From JBALVT01 sp047612385 (lineage in GTDB: Bacteria; Pseudomonadota; Gammaproteobacteria; Pseudomonadales; Halieaceae): a DNA stretch of 64,000 nt. The notes beneath the pieces were generated by a model, which saw nothing but the letters and a program-made list of their open reading frames with translations, did not search any database and was not told the origin of the DNA. Of this stretch, positions 42,297-51,970 are shown one piece after another (position 1 is the first letter of the stretch; the number at the start of each line of letters is the position of its first letter). The stretch is taken from NCBI GenBank assembly GCA_047612385.1, contig JBLGAR010000005.1, forward strand, positions 9,324-73,323, given 5' to 3'. The translations under genes were made by a program, and so were the position numbers.

Positions 42297-44618
42297 CTAG
42301 AAGTTATATCTTGCTGTTAAACCGTAGGTGCGTTCTTGTAAGGTATTGGTCTGGGTGTAGGACCCACCTGTTAAAGCGATGTCATACTGATCCGGTCCCT
42401 GCTGAAAATTGATTTCATCTTCGTCGGTAGCATTCTTCACCCACAAAGATACATCCCAGGAGAGATCCGTGCCGCGCCATCCGGTATACAGGTTGAGCGT
42501 GCCGTAGCTTTCAAACGTCTCAGTGACATCGCCAATTCCGGCAGAGGCCTCTTGGTTCAGACGCTCATCTGACCACTTATAAAGCCCGCGAAGATAAACC
42601 TCGCTGTTGTCCAGGTTCCAGTAATATTCGGTATTCAATGTCAGCGACACTTCCGGCTCACCACTAATGGGGTCCCCGTCGATGTCGCAAAACCCTAGTA
42701 CTTCGCCTGGTTCTCGCACATTACAAGGTGCCTCAGCGCCGTCCCATTCGCCTTTTGAATAGCTAAAGCTAGCGCCGGCATTCCAGGTCTCGCTCAGCAA
42801 TATCCGCCCTTCAAGCTCTAGGCCGTAAAGGATGGCGTCACCGTTGTAGATGATTCCACCTGAAAGGTCTACGGGGGTGCCCGAATCATCGAGAACCTGC
42901 ACGCCGCGAACAAATCCGAGGTAGCCATCGAATTTTTGGTAATAGAGCGCACCGTTTAGCGTCGCTCGGCCTGCCATCAAGCGGCTCTTAAATCCGAGTT
43001 CCAAGGAGTCACTTTTCTCTTCATCATGGATCAAGTCGTCTTCACCATTGGGAAGAAAAACGATGTCTGGGTCGGGCACGATCGAGATTCCGCTGCGACG
43101 ATAACCTCGGTTATAGGCCCCGTAGATAGAGATGTCATCGGTGTAGTCCCAGCGAAGCTTCACAGAACCAGTTATGGCGTCCTCTTCGGTAGTTTCATTG
43201 TCGGCAGACACGGCCTGTAGCGGGAAGTTGGCTGCAATGCCGGCAGTTATGATGTCTTGAATCGGTTCAAAGGCGGGCGGAAAAAAGTTGGGCCCGCCAA
43301 ACAAAATGGTTCCGGCTCTGAAACTCTCATAATCGGTCCAGCGCAGTCCTACTTCAAGTTGTGTTGTAGGGTTTAGGTAAAATGTGTTGAAAGTAAATAA
43401 AGCAATCTCTTTGGCATCAACCGGAATGGAGCCCTCACTGAAGAATGAAATTCCGGGTGCCCCGGCAGTCAGTGTGGTGTTGGCGTTGAATGCTGTGACG
43501 GTCTCTTGATCTCGATAATACGCGCCGACCATCCAGTCCCAGGAATCGTTGTCGGATGAGCTAAGTCGCAGTTCCTGGCTGATGCTATCCACCAGCGTAT
43601 TGGCATTCTGATTGGTTAAAGCTTCGGGGTTGGTGATGTAATTTGCACGATCATTTTCGGTGCCGGAAAGTTTGTCTGAATCGGTGTACGCCGTCACCGA
43701 TACCAGCTCCAGATCACCGATTTGCCAATCCAGAGTCAAGTTTGCGATATCGTATTCCAGGTTGCCGAAGTCATTGGATTTGCCCAGTCCTCGGCGGTCT
43801 GTGGGGCTCAGTGATGGTCTGATACCCTGTGGGTCAGATCCTGACATCGCTTTAACATCATCGATTTCACGGTCTAACCACTGCCATGTCAGAGTCGCTT
43901 CCAGATCTTCAGTGACAGCCCAAACAGTGGTGATTCGGGCAGATTTGGCTTCTGCCTCGGGCTCGTCCAAGCCCGTGGTAAGGTTTTCGACATCGTTGGC
44001 GAAGCTTTCGTCATACACCGCAGCGATGCGGGCCGCAAATTTCCCCTCAACAATGGGGCCGCCCCATGCGGCTTGAGTATTCAGGCCGTCATTACTGCCC
44101 GTGGTGAGTTGTACGTAGCCGGCACTTTCAAACAGATCCGGCCGCTTGGTGAGGATGTTGATCGCACCCGCCGGAGAAGTCGCACCTTGTAGAGTACCCT
44201 GAGGGCCGCGGAGTATTTCAAGCCGCTCAATGTCGTATAACAGCGAAAAAGCAATGTCTTGACGGATGTCGCCATCGTTCCAGTAAACGGTAACCGCAGC
44301 TGCGGCTCCCGCTTCGGGATCGGTTCCGACACCGCGCATTGATATGTTTGAGCTGCGCGCATTGGGTGAGGAAAGTGTCAATCCGGCAGTTTGTGTTTCG
44401 AGATCGCCAAAATTCAGAGCGGAAAACTTGTCGATGGCTTCGCCCGAGAGCACGTTAACAGTCGCGGATACATCCTGCAGTGTCTCCGTCCGTTTTTGTG
44501 CGGTTACGATTACTTCTTCTAGTATCAGTTGTGCAAAGGACGGCGAAGCCATGGCTGCTAATGCGGCTGCAATAGCAGTTTTAGACCTAATTGTCTGAGC
44601 GGGCTTGTTCAGTTTCAT
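42297..44618 (-). CDS. TonB-dependent receptor
   Basis: A 773-residue outer-membrane receptor. A signal peptide ends SPSFA. A TonB box region LEEVIVTAQKR follows, then the plug (SATVNVLSGEAIDKFS, ISMRGVGT, IERLEILRGPQGTLQGATSPAGAINILTKRP) and a barrel ending TYGLTARYNF with a terminal phenylalanine. It belongs to the FecA/CirA-like group common in marine sphingomonads and gammaproteobacteria, whose substrates (siderophores, glycans, lipophilic compounds) are unknown here. It is intact, unlike the receptor at 15912. Confidence 0.92.
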   Translation of the reverse strand: MKLNKPAQTIRSKTAIAAALAAMASPSFAQLILEEVIVTAQKRTETLQDVSATVNVLSGEAIDKFSALNFGDLETQTAGLTLSSPNARSSNISMRGVGTDPEAGAAAAVTVYWNDGDIRQDIAFSLLYDIERLEILRGPQGTLQGATSPAGAINILTKRPDLFESAGYVQLTTGSNDGLNTQAAWGGPIVEGKFAARIAAVYDESFANDVENLTTGLDEPEAEAKSARITTVWAVTEDLEATLTWQWLDREIDDVKAMSGSDPQGIRPSLSPTDRRGLGKSNDFGNLEYDIANLTLDWQIGDLELVSVTAYTDSDKLSGTENDRANYITNPEALTNQNANTLVDSISQELRLSSSDNDSWDWMVGAYYRDQETVTAFNANTTLTAGAPGISFFSEGSIPVDAKEIALFTFNTFYLNPTTQLEVGLRWTDYESFRAGTILFGGPNFFPPAFEPIQDIITAGIAANFPLQAVSADNETTEEDAITGSVKLRWDYTDDISIYGAYNRGYRRSGISIVPDPDIVFLPNGEDDLIHDEEKSDSLELGFKSRLMAGRATLNGALYYQKFDGYLGFVRGVQVLDDSGTPVDLSGGIIYNGDAILYGLELEGRILLSETWNAGASFSYSKGEWDGAEAPCNVREPGEVLGFCDIDGDPISGEPEVSLTLNTEYYWNLDNSEVYLRGLYKWSDERLNQEASAGIGDVTETFESYGTLNLYTGWRGTDLSWDVSLWVKNATDEDEINFQQGPDQYDIALTGGSYTQTNTLQERTYGLTARYNF

Positions 44619-44954
44619 AGTACTTGTCGCCTTTTTATAGATTATTCGCCACTGGCAGATCTATTCATGATCAACCGTCTACGCAGTGGCGTTTTTGGTC
44701 TTATTTTCCCCGAATTCTAATCTGATTTTTAGCGGCGAATTCGGCCTTTAGAAGCTTAACGTAGAGTAGATTCCAAGTAGGACTCAAAACATGACTAAAA
44801 CGGTCAATATATGGCATCATTATGGCTTAGCTCCCTTTCAGTATAGCTCTTTAAACTGTGTGGGCTAACCGCATGCAGTGCCTGCCGGAAGCGAGGAATC
44901 GCCGATCTCATACAACTGTGCTAAGTTGACTCAAATTCGTAACCGAGCACAACT
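44619..44954. other. Divergent intergenic region TonB receptor / class II aldolase
   Basis: 336 bases without a supported gene. CGAATTC occurs twice (about 44710 and 44737) in AT-rich sequence. No confident promoter, operator or RNA element was recognised. Confidence 0.5.
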
Positions 44955-45593
44955 GTGGAGCCTAGAGAAGAGCTGGTAAAACGCTATAGAGAGCTTATTG
45001 AATCGGGGCTGGGAACGGGTAGTTCTGGCAATCTTTCGATGCGAGTCGACGCCGGAATGTTGATTACGCCTACAGGCATTCCCGCAGGTGAGCTTTTGCC
45101 CGAGCAGGTGGTGCATATGAGTGTCAATGGCGAAGTATCACCGGGCCAGCTAATCCCCTCGAGTGAGTGGCATATGCACGCGGTGGTCTACCGCGTGCGC
45201 CCTGAAATCGGTGGTGTTGTGCACTGTCATTCGCGTTATGCGACTATTCTGGCCTGCAGTCATCTTCCGATACCGGCTATCCACTACATGATCGCTGTTA
45301 CAGGCAGCAATGAGGTTCCCGTGGCGCCCTATGCCAGATTTGGATCCAACGAGCTGGCTGAATCGGTTGTTGAGGGACTTACAGGGCGACTTGCCACCTT
45401 ACTGGCGAATCACGGCCAGCTGTCCATCGGCAAGGATTTGGATGAGGCAATGCGAGTGGCAGTTGAGGTTGAGGAATTGGCGTCAATATATTGGGGCACG
45501 CTGGCAATAGGCGGCGGACAAACTCTCAGTAAGCGTGATATGGCTGAAGTTCAGGATGCGTTTACAAGCTATGGGCAGCAAGGTGAAACATAG
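44955..45593 (+). CDS. Class II aldolase/adducin family protein
   Basis: A 212-residue zinc aldolase-like protein related to L-fuculose-phosphate aldolase. GLGTGSSGNLSMRV near 18-31 and ITPTGIPAGEL near 36 bind the phosphate. SSEWHMHAVVYRVRPEIGGVVHCHS near 67-91 carries the catalytic glutamate and two zinc histidines. LLANHGQLSIG near 142 adds the third histidine. The sugar phosphate is unknown. GTG 44955 is the likely start. It is followed by a lipase-like hydrolase gene. Confidence 0.9.
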   Translation: MEPREELVKRYRELIESGLGTGSSGNLSMRVDAGMLITPTGIPAGELLPEQVVHMSVNGEVSPGQLIPSSEWHMHAVVYRVRPEIGGVVHCHSRYATILACSHLPIPAIHYMIAVTGSNEVPVAPYARFGSNELAESVVEGLTGRLATLLANHGQLSIGKDLDEAMRVAVEVEELASIYWGTLAIGGGQTLSKRDMAEVQDAFTSYGQQGET

Positions 45594-45683
45594 CGTGTCC
45601 TAGGCCTATTCGCAGGCCCGAGTCCAAGCCACAGTATTGAATTGAATAGGCCGCATAGCGATAATAATCGTCAGAGGATTAGA

Positions 45684-46553
45684 ATGAATCATAAAGATGG
45701 CAAGTTTGCAGGCGCCCGTAGTGAGAGTATTTATTATCGCTATTGGACACCTCAAGAGCCGGCCCGAGCTGTGCTACTGGTGGCACACGGTGCAGGGGAA
45801 CACTGCGGTCGCTATGAGCATCTGGCCGAGTTTTTTACCCAGCAAGGTTTTGCTGTTGCCGCCCTGGATCATTCGGGCCATGGCCATTCGGATGGGGTGA
45901 GCGGTTTTGTTGCCGCCTTCGACGATTACATCGATACCCTAGAGATATTTCAGCGGCAGGTGAACACTGATTTGGGACCACTGCCTATCATCTTGTTGGG
46001 CCACAGCATGGGAGGCCTTATAAGCGCGCGTTATTTGCTGGATCATCAGCGCGATTATGTCGCCTGTGTGTTATCCGGCCCTGCCATTAAATCGGATTTG
46101 GAACCTGGCTTTGTTCAAATGACGATAATTCGCCTGCTGTCTGCCTTGATACCCAAAGCTGGCGTACTGCAATTGGATGCCAATGATGTGTGCAGAGACC
46201 CTGAGGTAGTGCGCAAATACAAAGAAGATCCACTGGTTCATCATGGGAAGTTGTCTGCTCGACTCGTTGAGGAGTTGTTTAAGGCCATGAATAAGGTCCA
46301 GGTCGGAGCACATACGCTGAGTTTACCGATGCTGATGTTGCATGGAAGCGAAGATAAAATGGCTTCACCGGCCGGATCGCATTTCTTGAACGACAATATC
46401 GCGTCGACGCAAAAAGAAATGAAGATCTATCCGGGCCTCTACCACGAAATTTTTAATGAGCCGGAGCATCCGCAGGTAATGCGGGATATCCTGGACTGGC
46501 TAGAGTCGGCCCTCGAACTGCCCCGCCGCGCAGTGGGTGGATCGCAGCTGTAG
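45684..46553 (+). CDS. Alpha/beta hydrolase, monoacylglycerol lipase-like
   Basis: A 289-residue serine hydrolase. VAHGAGEHCGRYEHLAEF gives the oxyanion hole region; ALDHSGHGHSDG follows. GHSMGG is the nucleophile elbow, with D in MLHGSEDKMA and H in YPGLYHEIFNE completing the triad. These are hallmarks of the Hydrolase_4 (monoacylglycerol lipase/lysophospholipase) group. ATG 45684 is chosen since AGAGGA lies 5 bases before it; a TTG at 45642 is in frame but has no such site. It appears cytosolic, with no signal peptide. Confidence 0.9.
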   Translation: MNHKDGKFAGARSESIYYRYWTPQEPARAVLLVAHGAGEHCGRYEHLAEFFTQQGFAVAALDHSGHGHSDGVSGFVAAFDDYIDTLEIFQRQVNTDLGPLPIILLGHSMGGLISARYLLDHQRDYVACVLSGPAIKSDLEPGFVQMTIIRLLSALIPKAGVLQLDANDVCRDPEVVRKYKEDPLVHHGKLSARLVEELFKAMNKVQVGAHTLSLPMLMLHGSEDKMASPAGSHFLNDNIASTQKEMKIYPGLYHEIFNEPEHPQVMRDILDWLESALELPRRAVGGSQL

Positions 46554-46627
46554 GCGCGGTACAAACCAGTCAAAGTGTAAGAAAAGCCAAAGTATAAAAA
46601 CCATAATTAGACCGAAGGAATTTACCT

Positions 46628-46894
46628 ATGGCTCAGCCGAGCGAAGAACAAGCAGCGCTCTATTGGCGCAGAAACGTTTCCCTGATGATCAAACTGCTGA
46701 TTATCTGGTTTGTTGTCAGTTTTGGTTTCGGAATCATTCTCGTCGACGTTTTAAATCAATTTAGCATCGGTGGCTACAAGCTGGGTTTTTGGTTTGCGCA
46801 GCAGGGTTCTATCTATTGCTTTGTTGTTTTAATTTTTTACTACACTAGAAAAATGGCCGCTCTGGACAAAGAATTTAACGTCGATCAGGACTAA
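46628..46894 (+). CDS. DUF4212 sodium/solute symporter small subunit
   Basis: An 88-residue inner-membrane protein with two helices (about 20-42 and 54-76) and the family motif YWRRNVSLMIKLLIIWFVVSFGFG followed by FWFAQQGSIYCFVVLIFYY. Such proteins are encoded directly before acetate/solute symporters of the VC_2705 group and are taken to be a second subunit. It lies 9 bases before the symporter gene. Confidence 0.93.
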   Translation: MAQPSEEQAALYWRRNVSLMIKLLIIWFVVSFGFGIILVDVLNQFSIGGYKLGFWFAQQGSIYCFVVLIFYYTRKMAALDKEFNVDQD

Positions 46895-46903
46895 GGAGTG
46901 GGC

Positions 46904-48634
46904 ATGTCTTTGCAATCACTAACCTATTTATTTGTAGGCGGAACTTTTGCGCTCTACCTCGGTATTGCGTTTTGGGCGCGTGCCGGATCCACCAAAGATT
47001 TTTATGTGGCCGGAGGCGGAATCAATCCGGTGGCCAACGGCATGGCGACGGCGGCCGACTGGATGTCTGCTGCTTCGTTTCTATCCATGGCAGGATTGAT
47101 CTCGTTTATGGGTTACGGAGGCTCGGTTTTTTTGATGGGCTGGACCGGGGGTTTCGTTTTACTGGCGATGCTACTGGCGCCTTACTTGCGAAAATACGGC
47201 AAATATACCGTGCCCGAGTTTATCGGGGATCGCTATTATTCGCGGACAGCCAGAGCCGTCGCGGTAGTCTGCCTCATCATATGCTCGGTCACCTACGTCA
47301 TCGGTCAGATGAAGGGAGTGGGTGTTGCATTCTCTCGTTTTCTTGAAGTGGAATACAGCACGGGTCTGTTGATTGGTATGTGTATCGTCTTTTTCTACTC
47401 GGTGCTCGGTGGCATGAAGGGGATCACCTACACGCAGATCGCGCAGTACTGTGTTCTTATTCTTGCCTATACCGTACCGGCAATTTTTATCAGTTTAAAT
47501 CTCACGGGTAATCCCGTTCCCCAACTTGGTTTGGGAAGCACTATGACGGGTAGTGAAACCTATCTCTTGGATAAGTTAGACCAGGTGGTAATGGAGTTGG
47601 GTTTCAACCAGTACACGACTGACTTTCGTCTCAGTGGTATCAATATGTTTGCCTATACGATGTCGCTGATGATTGGCACCGCTGGATTACCCCATGTGAT
47701 TATCCGATTTTTTACCGTGCCCAAAGTCAGTGATGCGCGCAAGTCAGCTGGGTGGGCTTTGGTATTCATCGCAATTTTATACACTACCGCGCCGGCAGTT
47801 GCGGCAATGGCTAGATTAAACCTGATCCAGACCATTGAACCCATACCGGGAGAGCATCTTGTCTACGAAGATCGTCCCGCTTGGTTTAGCAATTGGGAGA
47901 CAACAGGTCTGCTAAAATTTGAAGATAAAAATGGCGATGGGAGAATTCTTTACAGCGCTGATACTGCGCGCAACGAAATGGTGAAAGTTGATCCGGATAT
48001 TATGGTGTTGGCCAATCCCGAAATCGCCCAACTGCCAAACTGGGTGATCGCCCTTGTTGCAGCCGGTGGTTTGGCAGCGGCGCTGTCTACGGCTGCCGGT
48101 TTATTGCTGGCCATCTCGTCGTCAATTTCGCACGATTTACTCAAGGGCATGATCGCGCCCAACATCAGTGAAAAGCAGGAGTTACTTGCAAGCCGTTTGG
48201 CGATGGCTTTCGCGATTGCCGGAGCGGGCTATTTAGGGCTAAACCCTCCCGATTTTGCTGCGGGCACGGTGGCCCTGGCATTTGGTCTGGCGGCCTCGTC
48301 GATTTTTCCGGCGCTAATGATGGGGATCTTCTCCGACCGGGTGACGCGAGAAGGCGCTATCGCAGGAATGATCGCAGGTATTGGCGCGACGCTGTTCTAT
48401 GTGTTTCAGCACAAGGGTGTGATGTTTGTTGCCTCAACCGCTTTTCTAGGTGATACAAGTCCCAATTGGTTTTTGGGTATCGAGCCAAATGCCTTTGGAG
48501 TTGTGGGTGCGGTGATTAATTTCTCGATAGCCATTTTGGTCTCTCGATTCACGCGCCAGACTCCGGATGAAGTGCGCAAGCTCGTGGCGTACATACGGGT
48601 ACCTGGATCTGTTGACGCACCGAGAGAGCATTAG
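46904..48634 (+). CDS. Sodium:solute symporter large subunit (VC_2705 type)
   Basis: A 576-residue SSS-family transporter with about 13 helices. ATAADWMSAASFLSMAGLI near 45 and GGMKGITYTQIAQY near 166 are conserved. LPHVIIRFFTVPKVSDARKSAGWA near 263 is typical of ActP-like carriers. An extra loop after residue 310 contains DKNGDGRI (about 341-348), a calcium-loop-like motif. ATG 46904 follows AAGGAG at six bases, and an in-frame GTG at 46898 overlaps that site. The substrate is probably a short carboxylate, not proven. Confidence 0.92.
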   Translation: MSLQSLTYLFVGGTFALYLGIAFWARAGSTKDFYVAGGGINPVANGMATAADWMSAASFLSMAGLISFMGYGGSVFLMGWTGGFVLLAMLLAPYLRKYGKYTVPEFIGDRYYSRTARAVAVVCLIICSVTYVIGQMKGVGVAFSRFLEVEYSTGLLIGMCIVFFYSVLGGMKGITYTQIAQYCVLILAYTVPAIFISLNLTGNPVPQLGLGSTMTGSETYLLDKLDQVVMELGFNQYTTDFRLSGINMFAYTMSLMIGTAGLPHVIIRFFTVPKVSDARKSAGWALVFIAILYTTAPAVAAMARLNLIQTIEPIPGEHLVYEDRPAWFSNWETTGLLKFEDKNGDGRILYSADTARNEMVKVDPDIMVLANPEIAQLPNWVIALVAAGGLAAALSTAAGLLLAISSSISHDLLKGMIAPNISEKQELLASRLAMAFAIAGAGYLGLNPPDFAAGTVALAFGLAASSIFPALMMGIFSDRVTREGAIAGMIAGIGATLFYVFQHKGVMFVASTAFLGDTSPNWFLGIEPNAFGVVGAVINFSIAILVSRFTRQTPDEVRKLVAYIRVPGSVDAPREH

Positions 48635-48648
48635 CGTAAACCTCCCCT

Positions 48649-49098
48649 ATGTTTACCAATAAACATGTCGTTGTGGCACTTATTGTCGCACCTATACTGG
48701 CGGTGCTGGCCTGGTTGGCCATCGGAAGCTTTTTGGGGGAGCAGCCACACATGGCGGAAGCGGGAATGTCCTATCCCCTGGTGGCGCGCAGTAATTGCCG
48801 CTATGACAGTGGCCGCTGTGATTTGCAAAACGAGGATTTTAGTCTTTCGTTGCAGCTGGAGAACAACATCACGCTGGTAGTTTCTTCCAAGCATCCCCTG
48901 CGAGGAGTGATGGTGTCAGTTGGCGATGCGTCAATACAGCTTGTGCCGTCACCCATGCGCGCTGTTTCGAGCAACGGGATGCGTTGGCGACTCCAATTGC
49001 CGCAGCTTCCTCGAGCTAGTGATGTCATTCGTCTGGTCGCGGCCACGGAGCAGAATTCCTACTATGGGGAAACATCCACACAATTTATCGCACTCTGA
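48649..49098 (+). CDS. Membrane-anchored hypothetical protein
   Basis: A 149-residue protein: one N-terminal helix (about 7-29), then a periplasmic domain of about 110 residues with two close cysteines (NCRYDSGRCDL) and alternating hydrophobic residues suggesting an immunoglobulin-like beta fold (LSLQLENNITLVVSSKHPLRGVMVSV). No family was recognised. It starts 14 bases after the symporter and may be part of that transcript. Confidence 0.7.
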   Translation: MFTNKHVVVALIVAPILAVLAWLAIGSFLGEQPHMAEAGMSYPLVARSNCRYDSGRCDLQNEDFSLSLQLENNITLVVSSKHPLRGVMVSVGDASIQLVPSPMRAVSSNGMRWRLQLPQLPRASDVIRLVAATEQNSYYGETSTQFIAL

Positions 49099-49194
49099 GT
49101 TGATTTTGACGCGGTTTTAGTTGATTTATAGGGAAGAGCAGCAATACTCAACGCAGTATTACATTAGATCTAATAATTCAAAAAGGAAAAATCT

Positions 49195-50724
49195 ATGTGT
49201 CTGGGAAAACGTACGCTGAACATCTTGCTGGGGCTCGGTCTTGCCTGGGCGATGCCTATACTGGCGGCTGAAAAGCCCAACATTTTAATTATGTGGGGTG
49301 ACGATATAGGCATTACCAATATCAGCGCCTATAGCGATGGCATTATGGGATACCGCACTCCTAATATTGATCGTATTGCCGATGAGGGGATGCGTTTTAC
49401 AGACTACTACGGCGATCAGAGCTGTACGGCGGGGCGATCCACTTTTATAACCGGCCAGGCGGGCCTGCGCACGGGGCTTACCAAGGTGGGATTACCCGGT
49501 TCGGAAATGGGGCTTCAGGATCGCGACGTGACCATAGCGGAGGTTCTCAAAACTCATGGCTATGCCACCGGGCAGTTTGGTAAGAATCATTTGGGAGACA
49601 AAGATAAATTTTTGCCGACCAACCACGGGTTTGATGAGTTTTTGGGCAATCTATACCATCTGAATGCTGAGGAAGAACCTGAAGATCCTGACTACCCCAA
49701 GAACCCCGGCTTCGCAAAGCACTTTGGGCCTCGAGGTGTTATCCATTCCTATGCGGACGGCAGAATTGAAGATACCGGCCCGCTAACGCGCAAACGCATG
49801 GAAACCACTGATGAAGAGTTTGTGGTCGCCGCCAAAAAATTTGTTGCCAAGGCGGTGAGTGATGACCAGCCATTTTTTGTCTGGCTCAATACTACAGGTA
49901 TGCATTTTCGCACCCATCCTGCCGACAAAAATATAGGCAAATCGGGGCAGGGGCCTTACAACGATGTGATGGTTGCGCACGATGAATTGATCGGCCAGAT
50001 GTTGGATCAGCTGGATGATTTGAAGATTGCTGACAATACCATTGTCATGTACTCGACTGACAACGGAGTGCATTTCAATACCTGGCCCGATGCAGGCATT
50101 ACGCCCTTCCGCAGTGAAAAGAATACCAACTGGGAGGGTGCTTACCGCGTTCCAGCGGTGGTGCGCTGGCCTGGTAGAATACCTGCGGGCGTGGTTTCCA
50201 ACGAAATAATGTCTCACCTCGACTGGATGCCTACACTGGCGGCGGCTGCGGGAGACTCAAACCTGAAACAGAACCTACTCAAGGGCACGCGGGTGGGTAG
50301 CAAGAAGTCCAAACTCCATTTGGATGGCTACAATTTTATTCCCTATCTAACGGGAGAAGTCGACAAAGCGCCGCGGCGCGAGTTTCACTATCTGGATGAT
50401 GGTGGTATGCCCGTGGGTGTGCGTGTCGGTGATTGGAAAATTGTTTACGCTGAAAACAGGGCGAAAACCATGGCACTGTGGGCTGAGCCGACCGTCACTT
50501 TGCGTATGTTCAAGTTGTTTAACCTGAGGCGCGACCCCTACGAACGCGCTGATCACAATTCCAATACTTATTGGGACTGGGTGATTAGCAAAGCTCCACA
50601 GGGATACCTTGGCGTGAGCGTTACAACGCAGTTTCTGCAGACTTTCGCGGAGTATCCAGCCAGCCAGAAACCTGACTCCTGGTCGATCGACAAACTGACC
50701 GAGCGTTATCTCAACACTAAGTGA
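49195..50724 (+). CDS. Arylsulfatase-family sulfatase
   Basis: A 509-residue secreted sulfatase with a signal peptide ending near ILAA24. The formylglycine motif is C77-T-A-G-R81, a variant of CxPSR with A in place of P that is seen in one arylsulfatase subgroup. D36 and D37 (WGDDIG) bind calcium, KNHLGD and STDNG (NTGMHF before it) complete the site. The substrate may be a sulphated alga-derived compound or sterol, which is unknown. An AGGAAAAA ribosome site precedes ATG 49195. No maturase gene is in the window. A terminator follows at 50782. Confidence 0.9.
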   Translation: MCLGKRTLNILLGLGLAWAMPILAAEKPNILIMWGDDIGITNISAYSDGIMGYRTPNIDRIADEGMRFTDYYGDQSCTAGRSTFITGQAGLRTGLTKVGLPGSEMGLQDRDVTIAEVLKTHGYATGQFGKNHLGDKDKFLPTNHGFDEFLGNLYHLNAEEEPEDPDYPKNPGFAKHFGPRGVIHSYADGRIEDTGPLTRKRMETTDEEFVVAAKKFVAKAVSDDQPFFVWLNTTGMHFRTHPADKNIGKSGQGPYNDVMVAHDELIGQMLDQLDDLKIADNTIVMYSTDNGVHFNTWPDAGITPFRSEKNTNWEGAYRVPAVVRWPGRIPAGVVSNEIMSHLDWMPTLAAAAGDSNLKQNLLKGTRVGSKKSKLHLDGYNFIPYLTGEVDKAPRREFHYLDDGGMPVGVRVGDWKIVYAENRAKTMALWAEPTVTLRMFKLFNLRRDPYERADHNSNTYWDWVISKAPQGYLGVSVTTQFLQTFAEYPASQKPDSWSIDKLTERYLNTK

Positions 50725-50781
50725 GTTATTGTTTAACGGGCTTGGGGTCTCCGGCGGTGTGAATATCCTGTGTGGATTGAG

Positions 50782-50812
50782 TTCTGGCTGAGCAGGGTCA
50801 GCCAGAAGTTTT
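50782..50812 (+). terminator. Rho-independent terminator after the sulfatase gene
   Basis: TTCTGGCTGA (50782-50791) pairs perfectly with TCAGCCAGAA (50798-50807) around GCAGGG, followed by GTTTT. It lies between the sulfatase and the convergent acyl-CoA dehydrogenase and could serve both strands weakly. Confidence 0.8.
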
Positions 50813-50823
50813 ATGCACCGGCT

Positions 50824-51960
50824 TTAAGCGGGCTGATGTTGTTGATGTGAGAATTCAGCGGCGATATCTTGGCCCAATCTTTCGGTTAATTCTGCGCTGC
50901 ATCCACAGCTCAATTCGATCTGCCTAGCCCACAGCGAATATCGAAACAGCGGATAGTCCCTGTCCACACCGATGCCTCCGTGCAGGTGCTGTGATGCCTG
51001 GCTTACTCGGTGCGTTGCGTCTCCGGTCCAGATCTTGGCTATTAGGACCGCCTCGCTGGCGTCCGCTGATTGGTCCAGTAACGAGATAGCCTGTTGTGAT
51101 GTCAGGCGCAGGCACTCTACATCGATGAAGCAATCTGCAGCTCTGTGGCCCACGGCTTGAAAGGTCGCCACGGGAACACCAAACTGATGTCGCTGTGAGG
51201 TATAAGACGCCGTCATGCGCATCATTTTTTCACACAGCCCCGTTGCCATCGCTGAATAGGCGGCGGCGGTGGTTTCAAACATCCACTGGGCCAGCGCCTC
51301 AGCGGAATTATTTTGCGCCACTACCTCTGTGGCGAGCACGGCTTCCAATATCATTTCGAACTGAGTTTCAGGGGTGGTGGCTTGTTGCCGATTTAAGGTG
51401 ACACCCTGGGCGCTTGGATCAACCAACAGTGCAATCAAACCCTCGTCGGACATAGCCGTAAGTAGAACTCGTTTGGCGCGATTCGCAAGAGGTACACAGT
51501 GCTTAACCCCTGTTATTGACCAGCCTCCGTCCACTTTTACTGCTCGAGTTTTGGGTCTAGCCAAATCCTCGTTCGCGGGCTCTATCATTGCAGCGCTCAA
51601 TAGATTTCTGCCACACACCAGGTCGGACAGGTAGCTATCATTAATATCCTTGCTCGCAAAGCGTTGTAAGGTGTGAGCGGTACTCACTAGTGCGGTAATG
51701 ACGGGAACCGGTGCCACAGTGCGGCCCACTTCCTCAATTAACAGACACAAGGTTTCAAAACCAAACCCCATACCGCCGTATTCTTCCTTGATGGCGACTC
51801 CTAGTAATCCCGCTTGTGCAAGATCCGCCCACAGTTTTTCATCGAAATGATCCGTCTGTGTTTCTATAACTTTAAGCCGATCGGGTTCAGTTTGGTCTCC
51901 CAGAATTTTCTTGGCGAGCTCTACGACTTCCAGTTGTTCTTCTGAATATGAAAAATCCAT
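50824..51960 (-). CDS. Acyl-CoA dehydrogenase family protein (second of pair)
   Basis: A 378-residue flavoprotein. MDFSYSEEQLEVVELAKKIL starts the N-terminal helical domain; LLGVAIKEEYGGMGFGFETL and EEVGRTVAPVP follow; VRQ-type FAD contacts and YTSQRHQFGVPVATFQAVGHRAAD near 262-285 are conserved, and LHGGIGVDRDYPLFRY near the end is a family mark. The catalytic glutamate of ordinary acyl-CoA dehydrogenases is not evident, as in steroid side-chain FadE pairs where the two subunits share active sites. ATG 51960 has AAAGGAA upstream; an in-frame start at 52047 would overlap the first gene. Confidence 0.88.
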   Translation of the reverse strand: MDFSYSEEQLEVVELAKKILGDQTEPDRLKVIETQTDHFDEKLWADLAQAGLLGVAIKEEYGGMGFGFETLCLLIEEVGRTVAPVPVITALVSTAHTLQRFASKDINDSYLSDLVCGRNLLSAAMIEPANEDLARPKTRAVKVDGGWSITGVKHCVPLANRAKRVLLTAMSDEGLIALLVDPSAQGVTLNRQQATTPETQFEMILEAVLATEVVAQNNSAEALAQWMFETTAAAYSAMATGLCEKMMRMTASYTSQRHQFGVPVATFQAVGHRAADCFIDVECLRLTSQQAISLLDQSADASEAVLIAKIWTGDATHRVSQASQHLHGGIGVDRDYPLFRYSLWARQIELSCGCSAELTERLGQDIAAEFSHQQHQPA

Positions 51961-51970
51961 GACAGTTCCT

